DNA of 64,000 bases from NCBI RefSeq assembly GCF_001017435.1, contig NZ_CP011371.1, forward strand, positions 4,960,001 through 5,024,000, read 5' to 3'. Every line of letters starts with the position of its first letter. Positions within the stretch are counted from its first letter, which is position 1. Positions 16,383 through 24,417 of this stretch are shown piece after piece. The position numbers were made by a program, and so were the translations under genes. This stretch comes from Caldimonas brevitalea (GTDB taxonomy: Bacteria; Pseudomonadota; Gammaproteobacteria; Burkholderiales; Burkholderiaceae_C). Under the pieces are notes generated by a model. That model was not told where the DNA came from. It made no database searches and saw only the letters and a program-made list of their open reading frames with translations.

Positions 16383-17282
16383 TCACACCGGCACCAGGCC
16401 CTGGGCGACCTGCAATAGTTGGACGCGATTTTGCACGCTGAACCGCTTGCGCAGCTTGCGCATGTGGTAGTCGACATTGGCGCGGGTGGTCTGCACTACG
16501 GCGGCGATCTCTTTGTCGGACAGGCCGCGCCGCAAGGCCTGCAAGATGCGCCGCTGGATCGGCGTCACCTGGCCCTCGGGCCCGGCCGGGTGCACCGGGG
16601 GCACGGTGTAGCGGCTGTAGAAGTCGTGCACGGCGAGGGCGAGCAAGGTGGCGGGCTGCAAGACCTCATACAGGCTTTCGACCTGCAACGTGGTGGAGGT
16701 CAGCGTGATGAAGTAGCGGTCGGCCCCGGTGCCGCTCGGCACGCTCACCGTGATGCCAGCGCGTGCACCGGTGGCTTCGAGATCGGCCACGAACCGGAGC
16801 AAGGTCAGGGACGCCGGCTGTCCGCCCATCTGTCGGAGGCCCTGCGTTTCCCACAGCAGAGGCAAGGAGGCGGAGGCGGCGGCAGGCAGTCGCGGATCGA
16901 TTCGCCAGTATTGGGCGGCGAGGTAGCGGCGTACCCAGCTTTCGTCTTCGTGGGCGGAGCACAGGGCAATGGGGGTGGCGCGCCCGCCGGCGCATGTCAT
17001 CCGGGCGTAGCCCAGCCACGACAGGCCGAGGCGCTGTAACGTGAAGGACAGGGCTTGGCGCCTCTGAGGGAGGCCACTGGCACGCAGCAGTTCGGCCAGG
17101 ATGGGGGGCACGGCTGGGCCGGTGGGTCCGGACGGGTTCTGCTGGGAGACGTCGTAGCGTTTGGGCGGGTCGGCGTAGACGAGTGCACCTGCGGTGTCGT
17201 CCTGGTCCGCGAAGGCGTGCGCGGAGAGGCCGGACACGTAAACTCTGTTCTCGGTCGCCGAGCCTCGTCGCGACTTGTCCAT
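16383..17282 (-). CDS. LuxR-type regulator with autoinducer-binding domain (LuxR solo)
   Basis: A 299-residue regulator. The middle (about residues 60-215) resembles the autoinducer-binding domain: LGYARM, then WVRRYLAAQYWRIDPRL, the W...Y...DP pattern of the signal pocket. The C-terminal HTH (about 235-295) reads TPIQRRILQALRRGLSDKEIAAVVQTTRANVDYHMRKLRKRF, a typical LuxR DNA-binding domain. The ATG at 17282 has AGGAG 7 bases upstream. No luxI-type synthase is nearby, so it may sense exogenous acyl-homoserine lactones or another ligand. Confidence 0.88.
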   Translation of the reverse strand: MDKSRRGSATENRVYVSGLSAHAFADQDDTAGALVYADPPKRYDVSQQNPSGPTGPAVPPILAELLRASGLPQRRQALSFTLQRLGLSWLGYARMTCAGGRATPIALCSAHEDESWVRRYLAAQYWRIDPRLPAAASASLPLLWETQGLRQMGGQPASLTLLRFVADLEATGARAGITVSVPSGTGADRYFITLTSTTLQVESLYEVLQPATLLALAVHDFYSRYTVPPVHPAGPEGQVTPIQRRILQALRRGLSDKEIAAVVQTTRANVDYHMRKLRKRFSVQNRVQLLQVAQGLVPV

Positions 17283-17710
17283 GTGAGTCTCCTGCGGTAC
17301 GGGGGGACGCAACAGCAATGCGTTGCATCCTTACAGCGCAGCGGGAGCGGGGCGGGTGTCAGATCTGATACAGGACGTCGCATCTAACGCAGCGCCATGT
17401 CGGTCGGATGTTTTGATGACCTGGAGCACCTTGGCAGGATGTTCTTGATCGGATTCGTAGCGAGGCGGTCGTCGCTACATCCCCCAATGCTCCTGAACGA
17501 CGCTTGCCCGTCGGCGGACGCCGCTGCAGGCGCTTCCCGCCCACTGCCGCCGTCGTGCCGCGCAGAAAGCCTCCCGCGACGCGAACGACGTTCTCCTTGC
17601 GGGTCGCTTCTCTCGAAGCTGGACGCCTCGACCTCCGGGGCAGCCCGGTGCCAGTAGCGTCACGGGGAGCTTGCAGCCTGTTGGACTTCGCCGTTCGACT
17701 CGCTCTCGAT
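17283..17710. other. Intergenic region, no gene supported
   Basis: About 430 bp between the regulator start and the immunity-gene stop. It holds only short, poorly biased ORFs and no clear hairpin. Relics of older toxin or immunity cassettes are common at this position downstream of rhs genes, but I could not recognise one here. Confidence 0.4.
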
Positions 17711-18073
17711 CTACGCTTGCTGCGCGGCCTGACTGACGCGCTCAACCACCGTCCAATCCACATCGGCAGGAGCGCGTTCCAACACCTTGAAGGCTTCCTG
17801 CTCAATACCGGCATCAAAGCCATACCGAGCCTGGTATCGCTTTGCGAACACCAAAACCCAGTAGTACGCGTTGTAGAACGCGGCGGACTCCGACAGGTCA
17901 CTGACACCCAACTCCCGCCGCAAATCGCTATCTAGCAGTGCGACATGGCGGGCATATGCCTGCCTTACGTCTTCGTCAAGGTCGCGCCAACGAACAGTCG
18001 GCACTTTCTCCGCCAGTCGCGTCAGCAACGCGACGCCAACGGTCAATCTGTTTTCCGAAATCAGGATGTCCAT
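17711..18073 (-). CDS. Candidate cytoplasmic immunity protein for the Rhs toxin
   Basis: A 120-residue acidic, largely helical protein without a signal peptide (MDILISENRLTVGVALL...). Its ATG shares one base with the rhs stop codon (TAATG), the usual position of an immunity gene. No known family was recognised. Cytoplasmic location fits a toxin predicted to act on nucleic acid. Function is inferred from position and overlap. An upstream in-frame Met at 18181 lies within rhs and is unlikely to be used. Confidence 0.75.
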   Translation of the reverse strand: MDILISENRLTVGVALLTRLAEKVPTVRWRDLDEDVRQAYARHVALLDSDLRRELGVSDLSESAAFYNAYYWVLVFAKRYQARYGFDAGIEQEAFKVLERAPADVDWTVVERVSQAAQQA

Positions 18074-21000
18074 TATTCCCCCGCCACAGGCAGATACGTC
18101 ACTGTAATCGGGATGGGCTGGGGTTGACTTTGGAACAGGGCCTGCAACTGAGCTGCTGCCCGTTCGTCGGAGACCAGCCATTCCACTTGCAGGTTCGCGG
18201 CCCTGGCCGCTTCCACCTGTCGATTGGCTTCTGCCAGGATATTCTTGTTTAGGAACTCAGGCTTGTCCGCGACATAGTAGATGGAACTCGGACTCGTAAC
18301 CAGTTTTCCATCCTGAAGCGTGTCACCCGCAAGGTTCTCGAACTGAACGTACCCGCCATTGGGGTGAGGCAGGTAGTAGCTCTCGTTGTTCGGGTTTATC
18401 TGGCGCTCGTACGCGTCAGCGTCCGGGTCGGTCAGCGGAAACCTCTGGCCCCAGTAACCAGGGGGCGCCTCACGCACGTCCACATCCCTAATGCCCCAGC
18501 GGATCCTTCCCGTGTAATTCCCGACCTCGGAAGCTCCAGCATCGCCAGCTGCCGCCGTGCCTGGATCAGCCCGCTCCGCGTTCGGACCGCATCTCTCACA
18601 ATCTGGTGTGGCGTCTTCTCCGTGCGGGCACGTCAGGCCTAGCACGTCGACTGCAAGCAGCGGATTAGCGGTGTAGGCGTATAAATTGTATCCCCCCGCC
18701 TGCCCCATCGGATCTGACTGCAGATATCGAGCGAGCATGGGGCTGTACGATCGAAATCGGTTGTAGTGCAGTCCGGTTTCGCGGTCGAACCAATGCCCCG
18801 GCCATCGCAGGTCGTACTCCACTGTATTACCGGAGACAACGGAGATGGAGCCGTACGGATCGATATCCTTCGCCTGCCACACTGCCCCAATCGATGCGTC
18901 CTGGATGAGTTCGGGCAACCCCACTTGATTGCAAAACACAAAGTGGGGTCGCCCTGACTCTGGCGTTTGCTCGACGCTGTCGTAATCGATGAACATGAAC
19001 GGCAGCAAGGCTGCTTCGTCCACGTAAACGTAGATGCGCAAGTTACCTTCTGGCCCCACCTCTCCCGCCAGCCTGTCTCCGTCCCAGTAGTATTCAGTGC
19101 GTGCGGCATGGAGGGCCTTCGAGATTCGGCGGCACAGCCCGTCGTACTCTGCCGTCCAGGCACCTTCGCGGTTGCTCCATTCCACCCCGACCAACAGATC
19201 CATGCTGTTGTAGTGGTAGGACGTCCGAGTACCGAGGGCGTCAACGACTTCAGCCAAGTGGTTTCGCTGGTTGTAGTGGTACGTCCCCCGGGTCGACTCG
19301 ACAAGCCGGTTACCGTTGTCGTAACGCATTTCGGGATTGCTCGAAGCCGACAACAGGTTGCCTGCACCGTCGTATTCGTAGCGTCGCAGCACCCAGCCGT
19401 CGCGGGCCTCGCCGACGAGCCGATGGGCTCGGTCGTAGTGGTACTCGACCGAGCCGTCGGCGCTGCTCACGACCCGCAGCAGCTCGCCCGTCGCGCTGTA
19501 CTGATAGCGCACCCAATGCGCCGTCTGAGCGCATTCGCCCTGCCAGCGCAGTCGTCCGATACACCAACCGTCTGCGTCGAACCGCCTCAGCTCAGTTGTG
19601 CCGTTGTCCAGCTTCAAGAGAACCGCGCCGTCGGCGCTTCGCATCACTCGCTGAACACCCCCGTCGGGTGTTCTGATGCAGATGTCTCCATCGGCCGTGA
19701 CGTCGTAGTGGATGACAAAGCGATTCAAGTACTCGCTGCGGGACAAGAGCGAGCGTCGGTACTCGTGTCGCACACCCTTGCCGTCGCGCAGGTCCGACGT
19801 CCGGCGGCCCAACGCGTCGTGCGTGATGCGCACGTCGTACTTTTTGGTCGACCCCATGGTCAGATTGCCCCGTTCGTCGTACTCATAGCTGTGGACCTCG
19901 CCACTGCGCAAGATGCGCTTGCTGTGCAGGCCGTTGCTTCCCACCTCGAAGCTCAGCAACGCCTCGCCGTTGGCGTCCCTCTTCTCGATCAGCCGGTCGC
20001 CGACGTCATAGCGATAGGTTTCCCGCACAATGCCGTGCCGGGTGACGCTCGTGAGACGATTTTTGTAGTCGTACTCGTAGCGGCTCTCGTTGCCGTTCGC
20101 GTCGATGACCTGCGCGACCTTCTCGCGCAGCGTGTAGCCGTACTGCACCGTATGGCCCAAGGGGTCGCCCTCGGCACCCCGCACTCGCCACGATGACCTG
20201 GCATAGCGCCAGATCTGCCCGTCCTTGTCCTCGCGTGACCTGAGGTGGCCGGCTGCATCGTAGGCAAACCGTTCCTTGCGCCCGTAGGCGTCCACCTCCT
20301 CCACCACCCGACCCGCCATGTCGCGCACGATCGCGGGCTCTGCCAGTACGGGTGCGGCCAGCGCGAGCACCTGCGCAGCCACAGATTGCAGTTGGACCGG
20401 AATGCCAAAGAACTCGGCCGGCTTGAGCGCCTGCACGTTTCCCCACTGCAACTCGAACGGCGTACCCGGCACGTCATGGGCCAGCGGATTGGGCAGGACC
20501 GGCGCCTCGTCTTTCGTCGGCCAGACATTCCCCCAACGGTCCATGCGCCCCGTATTGCGCCCCTTCGCGTCGTAAAGCCACCTCATCGCGTGACCGCCCG
20601 ACCCGATCTCTTCAATGACCCGCCCGTCCTCACCGATGACACGTTCCGTCGCCCCGCCATACGGGTCCACGATCCTCGTCACCGTGCCAGCTTCGTTGTA
20701 GACGAAAACCCACTGCCCCCCATCCGCCTCGGTCACCCGCGTCCGCCCCGGCTCGTACTTCAGCTCCACCCGCCACACCTGGTCCTGCCCCGCGCTCGCG
20801 ACGCAGCGCCCCTCGCCGTCGTATCCATAGAAGAACGAGAACCCGTTGGCGTCTGTCTCGCGCGTCATGCGCCGCTGGTCGTCGTAGCCGTAGGTCATCG
20901 ATGCACCGAGCGCGTTCGTCCACGTGACGAGGCAGCCTTCCTCGTCATACGCGTAACGGGCAACAGTCGACAACTCATGTCCTTGCGATCGTTCGATCGT

Positions 21001-22455
21001 GGTCAAGTGCCCATGCTCGTCGTACCGGAACCAGAAGCTCTGCTCGAAGACCTGCTCTTCGCCCGCCGCGGCCACCGCTGCCAGCCGCTGATGGTCGTCG
21101 TAGCCAAAATGCATGCGCACGTCGCCAAGCACCAAGGCCACGAGCCGAGCCGTCTTCTCGTCCGGCGTCGCGCGCTCAAAGCCCATCGACCCGTGCACGT
21201 CGTGGCTGACCACGAACCGGTGCTCGTCGCGCTGCTCCAGTTCGTAGCCGGCCAGCACACCTCGGTAGACGCCGTCCTCCCCCCGCCGGAAGCTGTAGGT
21301 CTGCCCTTCCCCGTCCACGTACACGGCGCGCGTGCGCAACAGCCGCAGCTCCCGCTGGTAGTAGTGCCGAAAGCCCCATCCCAACGCGCCGTCTTCGTTG
21401 CAGCGCGCGCTGCTGTAGTACCGCTCCCACCGAAAGCACCCGGGGCCGAACTCTTCGTGGTCGACAAACTCGTTCACGCTTGCGCCGCTCACCGGGTCTA
21501 CCGGGTGCCCGGGCCGATCGCATTTCGCGTTCTGCTTCTCCAGCGGCGGCTTCTTCGCCTTCGGTGGCGGCCCCGCCCTCTTCGCCGCCTTCAGCAGCCC
21601 GAACGCCTTGCCCACTGCTTCCATCGCATCGGGCAGCGGAAAGCCCCCGATCAGCACGGTCGGGCTGCCAGCCATCAGCATGCCCATGCTGGGTGCCATA
21701 CCGGGGTCCTTGCCGAGCAAGGCGCTCAACGCCGCCATGATGGCGGCCGCCGCAGCGTCCGCCGCTGTCTGAGCCGCCGTCATCGCCGCCGCGCCAGAGT
21801 CACCCCCGGCCGCCTGCGCACCAGCGGCAAGTCCCCCCGTCACCGCACCGGCGGCCGACATCGCCATCCCCAGTTTGCCGATTGCGGACGCCGGGTTGCA
21901 GTGGCGCGTCAGGTCCATCCCCAGCCGGGCCGCCCTCGAGCCGCCGATGAAGGTGTTGCTCGACCCGGTGAAGACCTCATACGCCGGCGCATAGCCCACA
22001 CAGGTGGGGGCCATGCCGATATCACCCGCACGAGCGGCCGGGATACCGGAGATCAACACACTCAAACACCCCGAGCCCACCGTGAGCCCGAGGCTGGGCA
22101 ACGGCGCCATCATGCTGGGCGGGTGGGCGTGGGCATGCGGGGTCCCGAGGTGCGGCACTGTCAGAAAGGCCGCCGGCAAAGCCGGCGCGAGCGAGTTCAG
22201 CGGCGACGTCAACAGCGCGAAACCGGTGTTGAGCAGTTCAAAACATCCGCCCACCACCCCCATCGTCGCGCCCACCCAATGGCTCGCGACCCCCACACTG
22301 CCTTGCTCAGGCGGCGGGCTGCCCTGAAACGGCGATGCCGTGCGGTTCACCACCCCCGCGAGCGCATCGACACCGCTGTTGCCGGTCGGTGCGATCAGGG
22401 GCTGGGGAGCGGGCTCCTCAGCGCCAGGTTGCAGTTGATGCGACGGCAGTGTCAT
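18073..22455 (-). CDS. PAAR-domain Rhs protein with C-terminal nuclease-like toxin
   Basis: A 1460-residue polymorphic toxin. Residues ~55-100 hold hydrophobic segments before the PAAR part (about 105-290; LISGIPAARAGDIG, SNTFIGG, GSPTVLIGG). The Rhs module begins at GHPVDPVSGASVNEF (about 325) and continues as YD repeats that form the toxin cocoon. The core ends ARYLQSDPMGQAGGYNLYAY...DVLGL at residue 1274, with Val in place of the usual Pro. The last 186 residues start with a Cys/His cluster (CPHG...CERC) and end in a domain with E1373, D1382-G-K1384 and EANRQVEAARAANLQVEW, resembling restriction-endonuclease-fold toxins. It overlaps the TPR gene by 4 bases and its immunity gene by 1. Confidence 0.92.
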   Translation of the reverse strand: MTLPSHQLQPGAEEPAPQPLIAPTGNSGVDALAGVVNRTASPFQGSPPPEQGSVGVASHWVGATMGVVGGCFELLNTGFALLTSPLNSLAPALPAAFLTVPHLGTPHAHAHPPSMMAPLPSLGLTVGSGCLSVLISGIPAARAGDIGMAPTCVGYAPAYEVFTGSSNTFIGGSRAARLGMDLTRHCNPASAIGKLGMAMSAAGAVTGGLAAGAQAAGGDSGAAAMTAAQTAADAAAAAIMAALSALLGKDPGMAPSMGMLMAGSPTVLIGGFPLPDAMEAVGKAFGLLKAAKRAGPPPKAKKPPLEKQNAKCDRPGHPVDPVSGASVNEFVDHEEFGPGCFRWERYYSSARCNEDGALGWGFRHYYQRELRLLRTRAVYVDGEGQTYSFRRGEDGVYRGVLAGYELEQRDEHRFVVSHDVHGSMGFERATPDEKTARLVALVLGDVRMHFGYDDHQRLAAVAAAGEEQVFEQSFWFRYDEHGHLTTIERSQGHELSTVARYAYDEEGCLVTWTNALGASMTYGYDDQRRMTRETDANGFSFFYGYDGEGRCVASAGQDQVWRVELKYEPGRTRVTEADGGQWVFVYNEAGTVTRIVDPYGGATERVIGEDGRVIEEIGSGGHAMRWLYDAKGRNTGRMDRWGNVWPTKDEAPVLPNPLAHDVPGTPFELQWGNVQALKPAEFFGIPVQLQSVAAQVLALAAPVLAEPAIVRDMAGRVVEEVDAYGRKERFAYDAAGHLRSREDKDGQIWRYARSSWRVRGAEGDPLGHTVQYGYTLREKVAQVIDANGNESRYEYDYKNRLTSVTRHGIVRETYRYDVGDRLIEKRDANGEALLSFEVGSNGLHSKRILRSGEVHSYEYDERGNLTMGSTKKYDVRITHDALGRRTSDLRDGKGVRHEYRRSLLSRSEYLNRFVIHYDVTADGDICIRTPDGGVQRVMRSADGAVLLKLDNGTTELRRFDADGWCIGRLRWQGECAQTAHWVRYQYSATGELLRVVSSADGSVEYHYDRAHRLVGEARDGWVLRRYEYDGAGNLLSASSNPEMRYDNGNRLVESTRGTYHYNQRNHLAEVVDALGTRTSYHYNSMDLLVGVEWSNREGAWTAEYDGLCRRISKALHAARTEYYWDGDRLAGEVGPEGNLRIYVYVDEAALLPFMFIDYDSVEQTPESGRPHFVFCNQVGLPELIQDASIGAVWQAKDIDPYGSISVVSGNTVEYDLRWPGHWFDRETGLHYNRFRSYSPMLARYLQSDPMGQAGGYNLYAYTANPLLAVDVLGLTCPHGEDATPDCERCGPNAERADPGTAAAGDAGASEVGNYTGRIRWGIRDVDVREAPPGYWGQRFPLTDPDADAYERQINPNNESYYLPHPNGGYVQFENLAGDTLQDGKLVTSPSSIYYVADKPEFLNKNILAEANRQVEAARAANLQVEWLVSDERAAAQLQALFQSQPQPIPITVTYLPVAGE

Positions 22456-23759
22456 GTCGACAGCGACGAAGCCGGCTGGCCCGCTCTATGGTCACAGGCG
22501 TGGGCAGCCGCGTGTTCCGCACCAAGCGCCTCGGTCTTGCGGAGCAGCGCCCCCAACTCCAGTTCGCAAGTCGCCACCTCGGGCTGCATCCCCATCCCTG
22601 CGTACAGGTCACGCAAGCGGTCCAACAGCGAGCGCCAGGCATCGAAGCAATCGAACGCCCGGCACAGCCCCTTCGCGTCGATCCAGAGCTTCGCGGCATC
22701 GACGGGCTTGCCTTGTGCCGCCAGCGCCGCGCCCTGCTGCTCCATCGCCTCAATCTTGGCGTTCGTGAACAGCAGCTTGCCAGCCAGCCGGCTGGCAAGT
22801 TCGTAGTAGCCCTCGGCGTCGCCCCAGCGGCTCAGCCCTAGAGAGAGGCGACCGGCCGCCATCAACAGGTTGAGCATCACGCCTGCGCTCTTCGCCGGTC
22901 CCGCCAGCGCGATCGCTTGCTGATAGCGGTGGAGCGCTTCCTCCTCACGCCCCAGTCGCGTCGCGACGTCACCCGCACCGCCTAGCGCCAGCGCCCGGCC
23001 GACCATGTCGCCCTGCTGCCGGTGGTAGTCGTACAGCAGCGCATATTTCTCGTGCGCCATGTCGAAGCGCTCGTAGGCGAGGTCGAACGCGGCCAACTGC
23101 AGCAGCGCCTGCATGCGCTGCGGTAGCGGCTGCAAGGGGTCGTTGACGGCCTGCACGAGCGAGTCGGCCGCCCTGGCGGCAGAGAAGTCGATCTCCAGCC
23201 GCAAAACGCCGTCGAGCCGTTCGCGGCCTTGCAAGAGAAACGGCTCGTCGCGCCGGTCACGCACGATGAAGTGCTGGCCCAGCATCCAGTCGTGCACCCC
23301 CTCCAGCAGCGGCGCCACCAGATCGCGGTAGCCTTCGGCATCGCCGACCTCGTTGGGCAACATTACCCACACGACCTCTTGCTCGGCGGCCAACAGCCCG
23401 CGCACGTGCATGATCGCCGCGACCAGACGCTGCGCCGCCGGCCGGCGCTTGTCGAGGCACAGCAGCGGCAGCGGCGCCCACGGTGTCAGCCCTTCTTTCG
23501 CGCGCACTGCGTTGCCGGCCTGGATTTGCGTGCTCACCGCATCCAGGCTCGCCTTCAGAAAATCGTCGACCGTGTTGCACGGGAACGCAAACAGCATGAA
23601 CACCGGATCGGGCCGCTGCCGGTCCCACTCCTGCAGGGCCTTGAGCGGAAACAGCATGTCTGCATCCGGGCCACGCAGCACCAGCACCGGGTCGTCGGGC
23701 TGCTCGATGAACTCTTGCAGCGCCGACTCCATGGCAACGTACTCGCGGCGCATGGACAC
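22452..23759 (-). CDS. TPR protein between DUF6484-like and rhs genes; candidate effector chaperone/adaptor
   Basis: A 435-residue cytoplasmic protein. The first ~200 residues are an alpha/beta domain (DPVLVLRGPDADMLFPLKAL, VFMLFAFPC, VVWVMLPNEVGD) that resembles an NTPase-like fold but has no Walker A motif. Residues ~215-410 are TPR-type helical repeats (RYQQAIALAGPAKSAGVMLNLLMAAGRL and neighbours). Its stop overlaps the rhs ATG (ATGA). Known Rhs/PAAR chaperone families (Eag/DUF1795, Tap/DUF4123) are absent from this operon, so it is the best candidate to load the Rhs protein onto VgrG. That role is inference from context. Confidence 0.82.
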   Translation of the reverse strand: MSMRREYVAMESALQEFIEQPDDPVLVLRGPDADMLFPLKALQEWDRQRPDPVFMLFAFPCNTVDDFLKASLDAVSTQIQAGNAVRAKEGLTPWAPLPLLCLDKRRPAAQRLVAAIMHVRGLLAAEQEVVWVMLPNEVGDAEGYRDLVAPLLEGVHDWMLGQHFIVRDRRDEPFLLQGRERLDGVLRLEIDFSAARAADSLVQAVNDPLQPLPQRMQALLQLAAFDLAYERFDMAHEKYALLYDYHRQQGDMVGRALALGGAGDVATRLGREEEALHRYQQAIALAGPAKSAGVMLNLLMAAGRLSLGLSRWGDAEGYYELASRLAGKLLFTNAKIEAMEQQGAALAAQGKPVDAAKLWIDAKGLCRAFDCFDAWRSLLDRLRDLYAGMGMQPEVATCELELGALLRKTEALGAEHAAAHACDHRAGQPASSLST

Positions 23760-23771
23760 TCGCCTTTGCGG

Positions 23772-24395
23772 TCAGTTGAGCCTGATGTAGCGGCTGCGCA
23801 CCACCGTATCGGCCTCGGTGCGGATGTCCACGCCGCCGCGCCCCGCCTGCAACTCCAAGGTCTCGGCCTGCAGCTTCAAGGTCTTGGGGGCCTCCAGTGT
23901 CAACGCATCGCCCAGCAACCGTACGACAGGTCCCTGGCTCGATGCGTAGACCTCCAACAGCGGTCGCTGCGCATCGTCGGTGATGCGCACGCACTGGTCG
24001 TGCGGCAGCTCCAGCGTCTGAGCCACAGCCTCGGCGGGACGGGCCGAGGCCTCCTGGTCGGTGATCAGCACACCCGTCACCAGCTTCTCGGGCCAGTTGG
24101 CCGGCTGTTCCAGCAGCACACGGTCGCCTCGGTTCGCCGCCGCGCCGCGCACACAGGCCAGCCATTGCTCGCAAGACTGACCTGTCTCGGACAACCACTG
24201 CACGAAGACACGCCCGGGCAGGTCGGGATGGTGGGTGTCCATCACCTCGCCGACCAGCGAGGTCCCACCGCCGGCCGATGCAGCGGGCCGCGCCGGTTCC
24301 GTCGGCGTCGCCGCCTGCTGCAGCAACTGGCGCAGGGAGGCCCTCACGTCGTCGAGATCGATGTCGGCGGTCAGATGCACCTTGTCATGCCACAT
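23772..24395 (-). CDS. DUF6484-like VgrG-accessory protein
   Basis: A 207-residue protein. Residues ~40-65 (GTSLVGEVMDTHHPDLPGRVFVQW) look like the small OB-like DUF6484 domain often found beside vgrG genes; the C-terminal part (LLGDALTLEAPKTLKLQAETLELQAG) is a repetitive beta-strand region like the VgrG/gp5 needle. It may decorate or extend the spike. I chose the ATG at 24395 since AGGGAG lies 9 bases upstream, inside the longer frame. It sits 22 bp after vgrG and 12 bp before the TPR gene. Confidence 0.8.
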   Translation of the reverse strand: MWHDKVHLTADIDLDDVRASLRQLLQQAATPTEPARPAASAGGGTSLVGEVMDTHHPDLPGRVFVQWLSETGQSCEQWLACVRGAAANRGDRVLLEQPANWPEKLVTGVLITDQEASARPAEAVAQTLELPHDQCVRITDDAQRPLLEVYASSQGPVVRLLGDALTLEAPKTLKLQAETLELQAGRGGVDIRTEADTVVRSRYIRLN

Positions 24396-24417
24396 GATGT
24401 CTGTCTCCCTGCACACC

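Noticed and set aside
20245..22806. Plus-strand open frame of 853 codons
   Set aside because: Antisense to the Rhs gene; composition rich in Arg/His/Val with no domains. It is a mirror of the Rhs codon bias.
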